64,000 nucleotides of DNA from NCBI RefSeq assembly GCF_004366355.1, contig NZ_SODV01000002.1, forward strand, positions 1,156,768 to 1,220,767, in the 5' to 3' direction. The stretch's first letter is position 1, and every line of letters starts with the position of its first letter. This document shows, piece after piece, positions 16,817-24,962 of the stretch. Origin of the DNA: Dinghuibacter silviterrae. Lineage in GTDB: Bacteria > Bacteroidota > Bacteroidia > Chitinophagales > Chitinophagaceae. The notes beneath the pieces are model-generated. The model was not told the DNA's origin and searched no databases. It was given only the letters and a program-made list of their open reading frames with translations. A program made the position numbers and the translations under genes.

Positions 16817-18895
16817 ATGACATCCGTGTGCGTAGGACGGCTTACCCTGAACCTGGCGCTACTGCTGTGCGCAGGAGTGGCCCGGGCGCAGCTATCAGCC
16901 GCCTTCAACCACCCTGATACCGTTTGTCTAGGCGCCCCTGTAACCCTTACCAATCAATCGACGGGCGCGACATCTTACAGTTGGAATTTCTGCAACGCCT
17001 ATACGGATACCGTGGGGAACAACGTCCCGGGCTGCCCGGATCCAGCGCTAACAGTATACAGCGGCGCTACCCCCCCTGCCTTTTCCTACTCCATACCGGG
17101 AACCTATACCGTTTGTCTCACGGCAACGGCTGGGGCCGCCACCGCCCAGGCGTGTCACCCCATCGTCGTCAAACGGGCGCCCACCATCGTTTTTGGTACG
17201 GATACTTTTTTCTGCGCGGGTCAGACCGCGGTGTTGAACGCGCCGGTCAGCCCCGGTATCAAAAATACCTGGAACACCGGCTCCGACTCGAACCAACTAA
17301 CCATCACCGTTCCGGGGACGTACAGCCTGACCTCCACCTACTATGGCTGTACCCTCAGCCAGACCACCACCGCGGCGGAATTGGCCAATCCTTCCGTCCA
17401 GCTGCCCAAGGACACCGTTTTCTGCGACTCCGGTGTCCTGAAGTACACGACCAACCAACCGGTGACTTTTATCTGGAACACCGGGTCCATTGCCGATACC
17501 GCCTTGGTCACCACCAGTGGGACCTATTGGCTCCAGCTCAACGAACGAGGCTGCACGGCCCTGGACTCGATCCATTGCAAGGTCGTCCCCACCCATTCGC
17601 TGACCCTTGGGAAGGATACCAGCTTTTGCGGACCCGGTCGTCTGATCTACCATCCCCAGGATTCGGTAGGGGTTACCTACCTGTGGAACACAGGTTCGGA
17701 TTCCAGCAGCACGGCCGTGCTGTCCAGCGGAACCTACACGCTGGCCTACATGGACACCGGTTGTACGGCCACGGCCAGCATCCAGTGTACGGTCATCCCC
17801 AAACCCCATATTCCCTTCCCCGCCGATACCACCTTCTGCGACTCGGGGATGCTGCGCTATACCACGCTTTTGCCGGTGACCTATTACTGGAATACAGGAG
17901 CCACGGGGGACAGTTTGGAAGTCACCGCAAGCGGATTGTATAAACTGATCGCCGACAATAACGGATGCGCCGACACCAGCACCATACAGGCTACGGTGGC
18001 CCAGGCCCCCGTTGTCGTGCTACCCGCCGACACCACGTTTTGCGGACCCGGGGTACTCCGGTATGTCAGCCCCTTGTCCGTTACGTATAGCTGGAACACC
18101 GGTTCCGCGAGTGCTGTAACGACAGTCACCACCACCGGATTGTATACCCTTACCGTCGACAACAGCGGCTGTACCGCCACAGGGACCAGCCAGGTAACGG
18201 TCAAGCCCGTGCCACAGGTGGACCTGGGCAACGATACCGCCGTCTGTCTCTCCAAACCTTTTGTGCTCGACGCCGGTGACCCGGGGGACACCTATCTGTG
18301 GCAGGATGGGAGCACGGGACAAATGTATGCCGTCACCCAGGCCGGCGCTTATACGGTAACGGTTACGGATAACGGTTGCAGCGCCTCGTCCACCATCCAC
18401 GTCTCCGCGGCGGATGTCCCCTACATTACCTTAGGCGGTCCCCAGCCCATCTGCCCCGGCGAAACCATCGTCCTGCAGGCCAACCCGGACACCGCGGCGT
18501 ATACCTATACCTGGCAGGACGGCACCACCGGTCCCACCCACGCGGTCACGGTCCCGGGTATCTATACCGTCACCGCCACGGACGCCTGTACGACCTATAC
18601 CGCTTCGGTAGACGTGCAAACGGGTGTTTGTGTGGTACGCGTTCCTAACGCATTCACACCCAACGGCGATGGCTACAATGACGTCTTCAGGGTCCTCGGC
18701 ACCGAGGTCGTGGACCAGTTCTCGCTGACGATCTATGACCGCTGGGGCAGAACGGTTTATGCATCACGGGATAAAGAAGCGGGATGGGATGGGGGCGCCT
18801 ATCCGACCGGCACCTATGTATATGAGCTTCATTTCCGGTATGCGTTGACCGGTAGTGCGTATATGCAGAAGGGGACAATCCTGCTGGCGAGGTAA
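16817..18895 (+). CDS. Repeat-containing surface protein with type B (gliding motility-associated) T9SS domain
   Basis: A 692-residue secreted protein. A signal peptide (NLALLLCAGVARAQ) is followed by a PKD-like domain (residues ~30-120, ATSYSWNFCNAY ... TPPAFSYSIPGTYTVCLTATAG). About seven Ig-like repeats of roughly 69 residues come next, each with a TxFC(D/G)(S/P)G strand and a YxWNTGS or YLWQDGS strand. The end is a canonical type B sorting domain: VPNAFTPNGDGYNDVFRVLG, FSLTIYDRWGRTVYAS, GWDGGAYPTGTYVYELHFRY. It should be exported by the type 9 system and anchored or released at the surface. Ligand unknown. Confidence 0.92.
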   Translation: MTSVCVGRLTLNLALLLCAGVARAQLSAAFNHPDTVCLGAPVTLTNQSTGATSYSWNFCNAYTDTVGNNVPGCPDPALTVYSGATPPAFSYSIPGTYTVCLTATAGAATAQACHPIVVKRAPTIVFGTDTFFCAGQTAVLNAPVSPGIKNTWNTGSDSNQLTITVPGTYSLTSTYYGCTLSQTTTAAELANPSVQLPKDTVFCDSGVLKYTTNQPVTFIWNTGSIADTALVTTSGTYWLQLNERGCTALDSIHCKVVPTHSLTLGKDTSFCGPGRLIYHPQDSVGVTYLWNTGSDSSSTAVLSSGTYTLAYMDTGCTATASIQCTVIPKPHIPFPADTTFCDSGMLRYTTLLPVTYYWNTGATGDSLEVTASGLYKLIADNNGCADTSTIQATVAQAPVVVLPADTTFCGPGVLRYVSPLSVTYSWNTGSASAVTTVTTTGLYTLTVDNSGCTATGTSQVTVKPVPQVDLGNDTAVCLSKPFVLDAGDPGDTYLWQDGSTGQMYAVTQAGAYTVTVTDNGCSASSTIHVSAADVPYITLGGPQPICPGETIVLQANPDTAAYTYTWQDGTTGPTHAVTVPGIYTVTATDACTTYTASVDVQTGVCVVRVPNAFTPNGDGYNDVFRVLGTEVVDQFSLTIYDRWGRTVYASRDKEAGWDGGAYPTGTYVYELHFRYALTGSAYMQKGTILLAR
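17199..18620 (+). repeat. About seven diverged 205-210 bp repeats encoding Ig-like modules
   Basis: Copies of the TxFC...WNTGS module recur at roughly 17200, 17410, 17620, 17830, 18040, 18240 and 18450. The middle five are the most alike; the last two are more diverged and use WQDGS or WQDGT in place of WNTGS. Confidence 0.8.
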
Positions 18896-18949
18896 TATAA
18901 TTACTATATTCGCAGATCACTTCAAAACTCGCTAAAACCACACAACATC

Positions 18950-19807
18950 ATGAACCGAATCCTGCTTGGACTCGTAGCCATCGCGGTGGCAGCCAGCCTT
19001 ACCCTACCCAATAGCGGCTGTAGCAAAACAAAAACGGTAACGGACACGGTTACCGTAAAAGACACGACCATCGTACGCGACACGTTGAAAGTACCTTATG
19101 ACACGACGTACCGCCACATCAACGACAGCCTTTGGGCCTATTACCCGCTTAATGGTAACCTGGGTGACTCCTCCGGGAACAACCACGCCCTGACCCTGTT
19201 CAGCGGCGCGGCGCTGGGCATTGACATGTGGGGCAACCCCCAAAGTGCCCTGGATTTTCCGGGCGGCACCGCTCGCGGTTTGATTGCCGATGGAGGTAAT
19301 TTCACTGCACCCAGCTGGTCGGTATCTTTCTTGGGGATGTACAGGACCACCCACATCGGGTTCTTCTTCACAAAGATCAACTACACGGACGCCACCGGTT
19401 ATTCAATGGCCATCGGAACCGACCCTGTGGCTATCCCGGATACGATACGGATTGTACTAAGTGGAAATACCCCGGCAAATACCTGTACCAATGTGGGGTC
19501 CGTTACCAGTTATATTCTATTGGATTCTACCGGCCCCAAACTGCAGACGGATGCATGGTATCATGTGGTGGCCACTTTCTCCGCCGGTGTTTTGAAAATG
19601 TATATCAACGGCGTGCTTGTCAGCCAGCAAACCGAGCCCATTACCCAACTGGCCTATTGTTCGAATGCAGGGTTTAATTTGGGGAACTGGTGGTCACAGG
19701 ACAATGGTCCGGCGCTGAACGGGAAAATCGATGAGCTTCGCATCTACACCCGGGCCATCAGCGCGACGGAGGTTTCGTATCTGTACAACAAGATCCCGAA
19801 ATTCTAG
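18950..19807 (+). CDS. LamG-like (concanavalin A-fold) lipoprotein
   Basis: A 285-residue lipoprotein. The signal peptide ends at LPNSGCSK, with Cys24 as likely lipid site. A Thr/Val/Asp spacer (TVTDTVTVKDTTIVRDTL) leads to a LamG/laminin-type jelly roll: LWAYYPLNGNLGDSSGNNHA, then SWSVSFLGMYR, WYHVVATFSAGVLKMYINGV and GKIDELRIYTRAISATEVSY, the last being a diagnostic LamG end. Such domains bind carbohydrate or protein on the cell surface. It follows the type B cargo gene by 54 bp and may be co-expressed with it. Confidence 0.88.
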   Translation: MNRILLGLVAIAVAASLTLPNSGCSKTKTVTDTVTVKDTTIVRDTLKVPYDTTYRHINDSLWAYYPLNGNLGDSSGNNHALTLFSGAALGIDMWGNPQSALDFPGGTARGLIADGGNFTAPSWSVSFLGMYRTTHIGFFFTKINYTDATGYSMAIGTDPVAIPDTIRIVLSGNTPANTCTNVGSVTSYILLDSTGPKLQTDAWYHVVATFSAGVLKMYINGVLVSQQTEPITQLAYCSNAGFNLGNWWSQDNGPALNGKIDELRIYTRAISATEVSYLYNKIPKF

Positions 19808-19814
19808 AACCAGG

Positions 19815-20675
19815 TTACTGGAACCGTAACGGAATATCCGCTTTACCCGGCTCGTTGGGATGATCCAACCCGGGTAGCGGATATTCCCCTTTAAAGGGAG
19901 AAAGGTTCGCAGGCAGCAGGGATTTGTGCACAAAAGTCACCTCCAGTGCCTTGGGGATTCCGGTGCCGGGTATGAGGCCTGTATAGTTGTTGCCGTGCAC
20001 ATGGGTCAGGACGAATTCGCGGCCAGCCTCGCGCATGATCCGGGCAAACGAATCCCAAAGGATGTCCAGGTCGTGAAATTCGATCGCCATTCCGCTCAGC
20101 AAACGGCCATGACGGAGGACGTCATCCATAATGCGGAACTCGGACAGTTCTATGTCGATTTTCAGGAAAACCGATTGGTCAGGCAGACCCGCCGGCAATT
20201 GCGCCACCACGTCGTCAAAAGGCACGAAGACCCCTTCCCGGGTGTTGGACACCCCCAGTTGAAAAAAACGGTGCCGCACCCCGTCGAAAAATTGGGGAAA
20301 GGTGCGATCGGTTTTACGGGCATTCCGGGCATATCCATAGACCAGCTTCCAAAGTGCGGGCGCCTCGGCGGGGCTTTTGAGCAGACGCAGCAGGAACTTT
20401 ATCGAAAACAGGTAGAGGACGCGGCTGATGTATTCCTTGTGAAAGATATCCCTGGAAACGGAAAAATCGTATCCATGGACCAAAAGGTCATCGCCCGCCT
20501 TGCGGGCGAAATCTTCTTCGAAGGACCAATCGGCATTGATCCCCAGCCCCACCAGGACCTTGGTGGGCCCCAGGATGCAGCGGTTGATAACATACCCGCC
20601 GTCCTGGTCCTGGCCAAAACGCATCAGGTCGGTGGTGGCGTACGGATGGATCAGCTCGGGGTCGTAGTGGGTCAA
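19815..20675 (-). CDS. FkbM-like methyltransferase
   Basis: A 286-residue protein. Residues FGQDQDGGYVINR and TKVLVGLGINADWSFEEDFA form the front of the AdoMet site, and VFLKIDIELSEFRIMDDVL corresponds to the FkbM family LKIDIEG.E motif; EFHDLDILW and LTHVHGNNY follow as expected. The family O-methylates sugars or polyketides. The TTG at 20675 overlaps the TGA of the upstream methyltransferase (TTGA); the first ATG would be at 20624, inside the conserved region. It sits in a surface-glycan block, so sugar methylation is the likely role. Confidence 0.75.
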   Translation of the reverse strand: MTHYDPELIHPYATTDLMRFGQDQDGGYVINRCILGPTKVLVGLGINADWSFEEDFARKAGDDLLVHGYDFSVSRDIFHKEYISRVLYLFSIKFLLRLLKSPAEAPALWKLVYGYARNARKTDRTFPQFFDGVRHRFFQLGVSNTREGVFVPFDDVVAQLPAGLPDQSVFLKIDIELSEFRIMDDVLRHGRLLSGMAIEFHDLDILWDSFARIMREAGREFVLTHVHGNNYTGLIPGTGIPKALEVTFVHKSLLPANLSPFKGEYPLPGLDHPNEPGKADIPLRFQ

Positions 20676-21244
20676 GACTTAGTGATTTTCAGGACGAGGA
20701 TGACATTGTAGTCGATGACACAATTGCTGGCAAAAAGCGTGCTATACCGGATACCCTCGATCTTGTCCAGGGCCGCCAGCATAAAGTCCTGACCCATGTC
20801 GGCGTGGACGTGGTACATATTCAGCGGCTGGCCGGTCTTTCTACATTGGGCTTCGTATTTGACCTGGTCCGGAAAAACGAGGATAAGGGTGCCGTTTGAC
20901 TTGAGGATGCGGATAAATTTACGAAGGCCTGCCCTGGTGTCTGCAAAGTCTTCGATGAGGTGGCTCGTATATACGTAGTCGTACGTATTGTCGGGAACGG
21001 GGATTTCGTCTTTGATGACGTCGCACCCGATGTCTACTTTGTCCTTCCCGGTATGTGCATAGGGTTGCGGGAAATCGATCCCGGCACAGCGTTCTTTTTT
21101 GATTTTGTCGCCTCCAAAACCTATATCACAGCCGTCTCCCACGCAATACTCCAGCACCAGGTGTCTCACCTTGGAGGTCTCTGAAGGATAGTGCAAGGGG
21201 ATACCCAGCTTTCTTTTCACTTTTCTTACGAGCGTGTTCAGCAT
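20672..21244 (-). CDS. Class I SAM-dependent methyltransferase (type 11)
   Basis: A 190-residue protein with a degenerate AdoMet motif I (GDGCDIGFGGDKIKKERCAG), the acidic strand-2 end (GIDFPQP), and the strand-4 region DNTYDYVYTSHLIEDF, a common type-11 pattern, followed by LKSNGTLILVFPD. It probably modifies a glycan or its lipid-linked intermediate. It overlaps the GT9 gene upstream by 7 bp and the FkbM gene downstream by 4 bp, so the three form one translationally coupled unit. Confidence 0.82.
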   Translation of the reverse strand: MLNTLVRKVKRKLGIPLHYPSETSKVRHLVLEYCVGDGCDIGFGGDKIKKERCAGIDFPQPYAHTGKDKVDIGCDVIKDEIPVPDNTYDYVYTSHLIEDFADTRAGLRKFIRILKSNGTLILVFPDQVKYEAQCRKTGQPLNMYHVHADMGQDFMLAALDKIEGIRYSTLFASNCVIDYNVILVLKITKS

Positions 21245-22080
21245 ATATACTTTTGTCTCAGTGTAACAATGGCGTCGAGGACTCCTTCAGTGGTGTGCAG
21301 GCTGCACACCGGGATACCCTCGTTCCCCACGAGCCGGCACACCATGGTTTCGGGATCCGGGGCTTCGTGGAAACAACCCGCATAAGGGCAGGCGCCTTGC
21401 AAGATAAGGCCTTTCCATAACTCGGGAAAATGGCGGTATAACGGGTTCACCGCGCCGAAGAATACGATCGACGGGACCCCCAGGGCCGCGGCGATATGGC
21501 TGGGGCCGGAATCCAGGCCGATAAAAAGGGCGGCGTTGTGCAGCAGGGCCATCATTTCCCGTAGTGTGGTCTCTTTATGGGCAACGCCTTCGATGGGGGC
21601 GGGGTTCTTCCCCAACTGGTAGACCGCATAGCCTTCCCCGGCGAGGTAGGCCGACACCTGGTTCCAGTCGATCCCGTACACCTTCCGGTAGTTTTTGTCT
21701 GTAAAGGATTCGAGGTGTAAAACCACATACGGTTTTGGCGGGTGAAGGGCTTTCTCCGATGCACTCAAATACAGCCGGGGATACTCGCGGACGAGGGGGA
21801 GGCCGGCCTTTGCCTGGTAGGCTTCGAGAAAATGCCGGTGGGGAGACTGTTCATAAGCGTCGTCCAGGACAACGGTCCTCCAGCGGATGCCCAGCCTTAC
21901 CAGGATCTTCCTCCAAAAAGGCAGGGAAGACCTGAAACGGACGTTGGACAGCGGATAGTTCAGGAAAAGGTCGTTGAATTTGGTGACCACCGTTAGCCGC
22001 CGGTGACGGGCAGCCAGCGCCCTGATCACAGGCTCGGTCCACAATACGTCCCCCAATGCCCTTTTTCTCACCAAATACAC
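21238..22080 (-). CDS. Glycosyltransferase family 9
   Basis: About 280 residues, GT-B fold. With a GTG start at 22080 the protein begins (V/M)YLVRKRALGDVLWTEPVIRA, the usual opening strand and GD motif of heptosyltransferase-like enzymes. The donor side has LFIGLDSGPSHIAAALGVPS and IVFFGAVNPLYRHFPELW. A much longer reading frame continues upstream to 22857 but crosses the divergent GT2 gene and has no family likeness, so it is rejected. The C-terminus carries ACPYAGCFHE, a Cys pair seen in several family members. Confidence 0.88.
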   Translation of the reverse strand: MYLVRKRALGDVLWTEPVIRALAARHRRLTVVTKFNDLFLNYPLSNVRFRSSLPFWRKILVRLGIRWRTVVLDDAYEQSPHRHFLEAYQAKAGLPLVREYPRLYLSASEKALHPPKPYVVLHLESFTDKNYRKVYGIDWNQVSAYLAGEGYAVYQLGKNPAPIEGVAHKETTLREMMALLHNAALFIGLDSGPSHIAAALGVPSIVFFGAVNPLYRHFPELWKGLILQGACPYAGCFHEAPDPETMVCRLVGNEGIPVCSLHTTEGVLDAIVTLRQKYIC

Positions 22081-22137
22081 TTGTTTCGACGGTTTTAGGG
22101 GCCGAAAATAAGGATTTCGTTTATTTTCGCCGCCGAT

Positions 22138-23073
22138 ATGCCTGAACCGCTTATCAGTATATGTATCCCGGCCTACCGGAGGGTAGCCTACCTGGAACGG
22201 TTGCTGCACAGCATCGCCCGCCAGGATCATGCACCTTTCGAGGTGGTGTTGACCGACGATAGCCCCGACGACAGCGTCCGGGAACTGGCCGGCCGTTTCC
22301 AGGACAAGCTTCCGTTGCGGTATATAAAAAATCCCGTGGCCCTGGGGACCCCGGAAAATTGGAACGAAGGCATCCGGCAGGCCCGGGGGACCTGGATCAA
22401 GGTGATGCACGACGACGACTGGTTTGCCACCGATACCGCGCTCGGCGTGTTTGGTCGCGCGATCGTGGCTCACCCCGAGGCCACCTTCTTTTTTTCCGCC
22501 TACCAAAACGTATACGAAGAAAATGGGGTGATCGAACCAATATGGCTTGGCCCCGCAGGCCGGCGGCGGCTGGAGCGCAGTCCCTGGTACCTGTTGGGGG
22601 CCAACTATATCGGGAACCCCAGCTGTACCCTTTTCCGGAAACAGGAAGGGCTGCTGTTCGACCCCGCGTTTAAATGGGTCGTCGACTTCGAGTTTTATAT
22701 CCGTTACCTGGATGCGTTTCCGCGTTACCGCTACCTGGACGAGGTATTGGTCAATGTGGGGATCAACGCCACACAGGTGACAAATTATACTTTTGGGGTG
22801 ACCACCGTTCAAGTACCGGAGAACCACTTGCTCCTGGAAAAAAACGGTCGCGAACACCTGAAAAACCTGGTGGTGTACGACTACTTCTGGCGGTTGTACC
22901 GGAACCTGGGCATACGGGAAACCGCGGACATCGCGACGGCCGGGTACACGGCTCCCTTACCGCAAGCGCTCCCGTCGATGATTCGCTGGCAGTCCCGCAT
23001 TCCCCGGGCCGTCCTGCGTTTCGGGCCGGCCTCCAAGACACTGATGTTTCTTCATTACCTGACCCATCTATGA
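22138..23073 (+). CDS. Glycosyltransferase family 2
   Basis: A 311-residue GT-A enzyme. The nucleotide-sugar site is clear: ISICIPAYRRVAYLERLLHS, FEVVLTDDSPDDS, and the metal-binding DxD-like KVMHDDDWF. The acceptor side includes FKWVVDFEFYIRYL (ED-like catalytic base region). It starts 57 bp from the divergent GT9 gene and overlaps the next GT2 gene by 4 bp (ATGA). It adds a sugar to a surface glycan; the donor is unknown. Confidence 0.9.
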   Translation: MPEPLISICIPAYRRVAYLERLLHSIARQDHAPFEVVLTDDSPDDSVRELAGRFQDKLPLRYIKNPVALGTPENWNEGIRQARGTWIKVMHDDDWFATDTALGVFGRAIVAHPEATFFFSAYQNVYEENGVIEPIWLGPAGRRRLERSPWYLLGANYIGNPSCTLFRKQEGLLFDPAFKWVVDFEFYIRYLDAFPRYRYLDEVLVNVGINATQVTNYTFGVTTVQVPENHLLLEKNGREHLKNLVVYDYFWRLYRNLGIRETADIATAGYTAPLPQALPSMIRWQSRIPRAVLRFGPASKTLMFLHYLTHL

Positions 23074-24041
23074 CCCCTTCCCTCGCGGTGATATTTGTCA
23101 ACTACCGGTCCTCCAAACTCTTGTTGGACGCCCTTTCGAGTCTCTACCGGGAAACCGCCGGGACGCCCCCGGACGTATGGGTCGTCGACAATGCCTCAGG
23201 GGACGATAGCCGTGACCGTATCCTCGACGCCTTTCCAGCGGTGCAATGGATCGACATGGGGTACAATGCGGGGTTTGCCCGGGCCAACAACGCGGGGATC
23301 AGGGCCGCGGGGGACAAGGATGTGTTGTTGCTCAACCCGGATACCATCGTCCTCGACCGGGCGGTGGAGAAGGCGTATGCGCAGCTTTGCGACAGCGACT
23401 TCGTGGCCTGCGGGGTCCAGCTCCTCAACCCGGACGGGTCGCCCCAGATATCCGGCAACTTCTTTATGAAGGGGGGGCTCAACCACCTGCTGCTTTTGCC
23501 CTACTTAGGGGCGCTGCTCCGCTGGATCGGCTACCGGAGCGGGACCAAGGTCCCCAATGTCCGGGAGGCGGGGTCCGTGCATCCCGTGGAATGGGTCAGC
23601 GGTGCCTTTCTCATGGTGAAGCGGAGCGCGATCAGGCAGGCGGGGCTGATGGACGAAGACTTTTTCCTATATGCCGAAGAGGTCGAATGGTGCGCCCGTC
23701 TGGGCAAGGTGGGTCCGCTTTGTATATTCGGGGAGGAACGCATCATCCACCTGCAGGGGGAAACGGTCCAGGACGGCAAAGGCTATTCGGGGCTGACGAC
23801 GCGCAAAGATTTCCAGCTCATGCTCTCCAACCACCTTAGGGTACGCAAACAGTTTGGCGTGGGGTGGTTTTTGGTGTTGCTGTTGGGGTATACGGCCGGC
23901 GTCCCTGTGTTTTTCCTCGGGAATATTTTTACCCTTAGGGGTCTTTCAGCGCCAGCGCAGTTCGCGCGCAATGTTGCACGGCTTTGGTGGTGGACGCCCC
24001 GGATCATCGGCGGCCGCCCGCATTTCTACAAAGTGCTTTAA
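23070..24041 (+). CDS. Glycosyltransferase family 2 (rhamnosyltransferase-like)
   Basis: A 323-residue GT2 enzyme of the WbbL/RfbN-like type: LAVIFVNYRSSKLLLDALSS, WVVDNASGDDSRDRI, YNAGFARANNAGIRAAGDKD, VLLLNPDTIV and the base motif MDEDFFLYAEEVEWCARLGK. C-terminal hydrophobic segments (FLVLLLGYTAGVPVFFLGN) suggest membrane association. The ATG at 23070 overlaps the previous stop. The open frame extends upstream to 22674, but that part is out of phase with the real GT2 gene there and is ignored. It overlaps the convergent gene by 4 bp. Confidence 0.9.
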   Translation: MTPSLAVIFVNYRSSKLLLDALSSLYRETAGTPPDVWVVDNASGDDSRDRILDAFPAVQWIDMGYNAGFARANNAGIRAAGDKDVLLLNPDTIVLDRAVEKAYAQLCDSDFVACGVQLLNPDGSPQISGNFFMKGGLNHLLLLPYLGALLRWIGYRSGTKVPNVREAGSVHPVEWVSGAFLMVKRSAIRQAGLMDEDFFLYAEEVEWCARLGKVGPLCIFGEERIIHLQGETVQDGKGYSGLTTRKDFQLMLSNHLRVRKQFGVGWFLVLLLGYTAGVPVFFLGNIFTLRGLSAPAQFARNVARLWWWTPRIIGGRPHFYKVL

Positions 24042-24961
24042 CGCTTGTTGTCAGTCAGCCCGCGCAGGGCGTCAATCCGGAAATGAATGACCGGGAGGGC
24101 TTTGGCGGGTTGGCCTTTTACGGTATAGAGTAGGCCAAGGACGATCGAACCGCACAGCTTATACAGGTATTCCGCGATTTTTTTATAGTACGCACCTGTT
24201 CCAACCGCTTTGGTTCGCACGCTTTCCCCGCGGCCGATACCGGATGCTACGCGGTACATATACTCCCGCGTCAGCTTCGACACCTCCACCACGTGTTCGA
24301 CCTTTACCTCCGGGTCGTACCAGATGGTCCGGCCCAGGTTCTTGAGTTTGAAAAAGAATTCCTTCCCCTCGCCACCGATCCGGAGGGTCCCTTTGACGCC
24401 CGGCAGTTCGGTATTAAACCCACCCACCGCGTCGAAGTCCGCCTTCCGGACGACCATGTTCGACTCCAGGGGATATTTCAACGGCGCGAATTCCACGGTG
24501 TGGGGACTATAGTCAAAATTCCCCACCAGGGAGGATACGAAGTGAGACATCCACTTCGGCTCGGCGGGTATATAGCGAGGGATGATCCTGCCGCCCATTC
24601 CCCCGGCGCCCGGGTGCGTCTCAAAGAATATGATAATTCTTTTAAGGAAGTCCGGGGCCGCCACCGCGTCGTCGTCCATAAAGACCAGGAGCTCTCCCTG
24701 GGCCAGGGCCGCGCCCGTATTCCGTGCAAAGGAAGCGCCTTGTCTTTTTTCTGTAAGGAAAAGGAATTGCGTTTCCATGTGCGTGCTTATATACGCCCTG
24801 CAGCGCGATTCCGTATCGTCCTTGCTGTTGTTATCCACGACGATCACCTCGAATGCCGACCTGTCCAGCGTTTGCCGGTGCAGACTGTCCATGGCGTCGA
24901 TGATATAGTCCCTTCGGTTATAGGAACAGATCACCACGGAAATCTGTACGGGTTGCTCCAT
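24038..24961 (-). CDS. Glycosyltransferase family 2
   Basis: A 307-residue GT2 enzyme. Key segments are ISVVICSYNRRDYIIDAMDS, FEVIVVDNNSKDDT, GASFARNTGAALAQGELLVF with the metal-binding MDDDAVAAPDFL, and a GGEGKEFFFKLK base region. The ATG at 24961 is preferred because it precedes the first Rossmann strand by seven residues; it lies 1 bp after the YfhO stop codon, so the two genes are in one operon. The C-terminal hydrophobic stretch (LCGSIVLGLLYTVKG) may contact the membrane. Confidence 0.9.
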   Translation of the reverse strand: MEQPVQISVVICSYNRRDYIIDAMDSLHRQTLDRSAFEVIVVDNNSKDDTESRCRAYISTHMETQFLFLTEKRQGASFARNTGAALAQGELLVFMDDDAVAAPDFLKRIIIFFETHPGAGGMGGRIIPRYIPAEPKWMSHFVSSLVGNFDYSPHTVEFAPLKYPLESNMVVRKADFDAVGGFNTELPGVKGTLRIGGEGKEFFFKLKNLGRTIWYDPEVKVEHVVEVSKLTREYMYRVASGIGRGESVRTKAVGTGAYYKKIAEYLYKLCGSIVLGLLYTVKGQPAKALPVIHFRIDALRGLTDNKR

Positions 24962-24962
24962 G

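Noticed and set aside
21238-22857. A 539-residue GT9 protein using the full open frame
   Set aside because: The extra N-terminal 260 residues overlap the divergent GT2 gene and have no glycosyltransferase likeness; the GT9 start strand begins near 22080.
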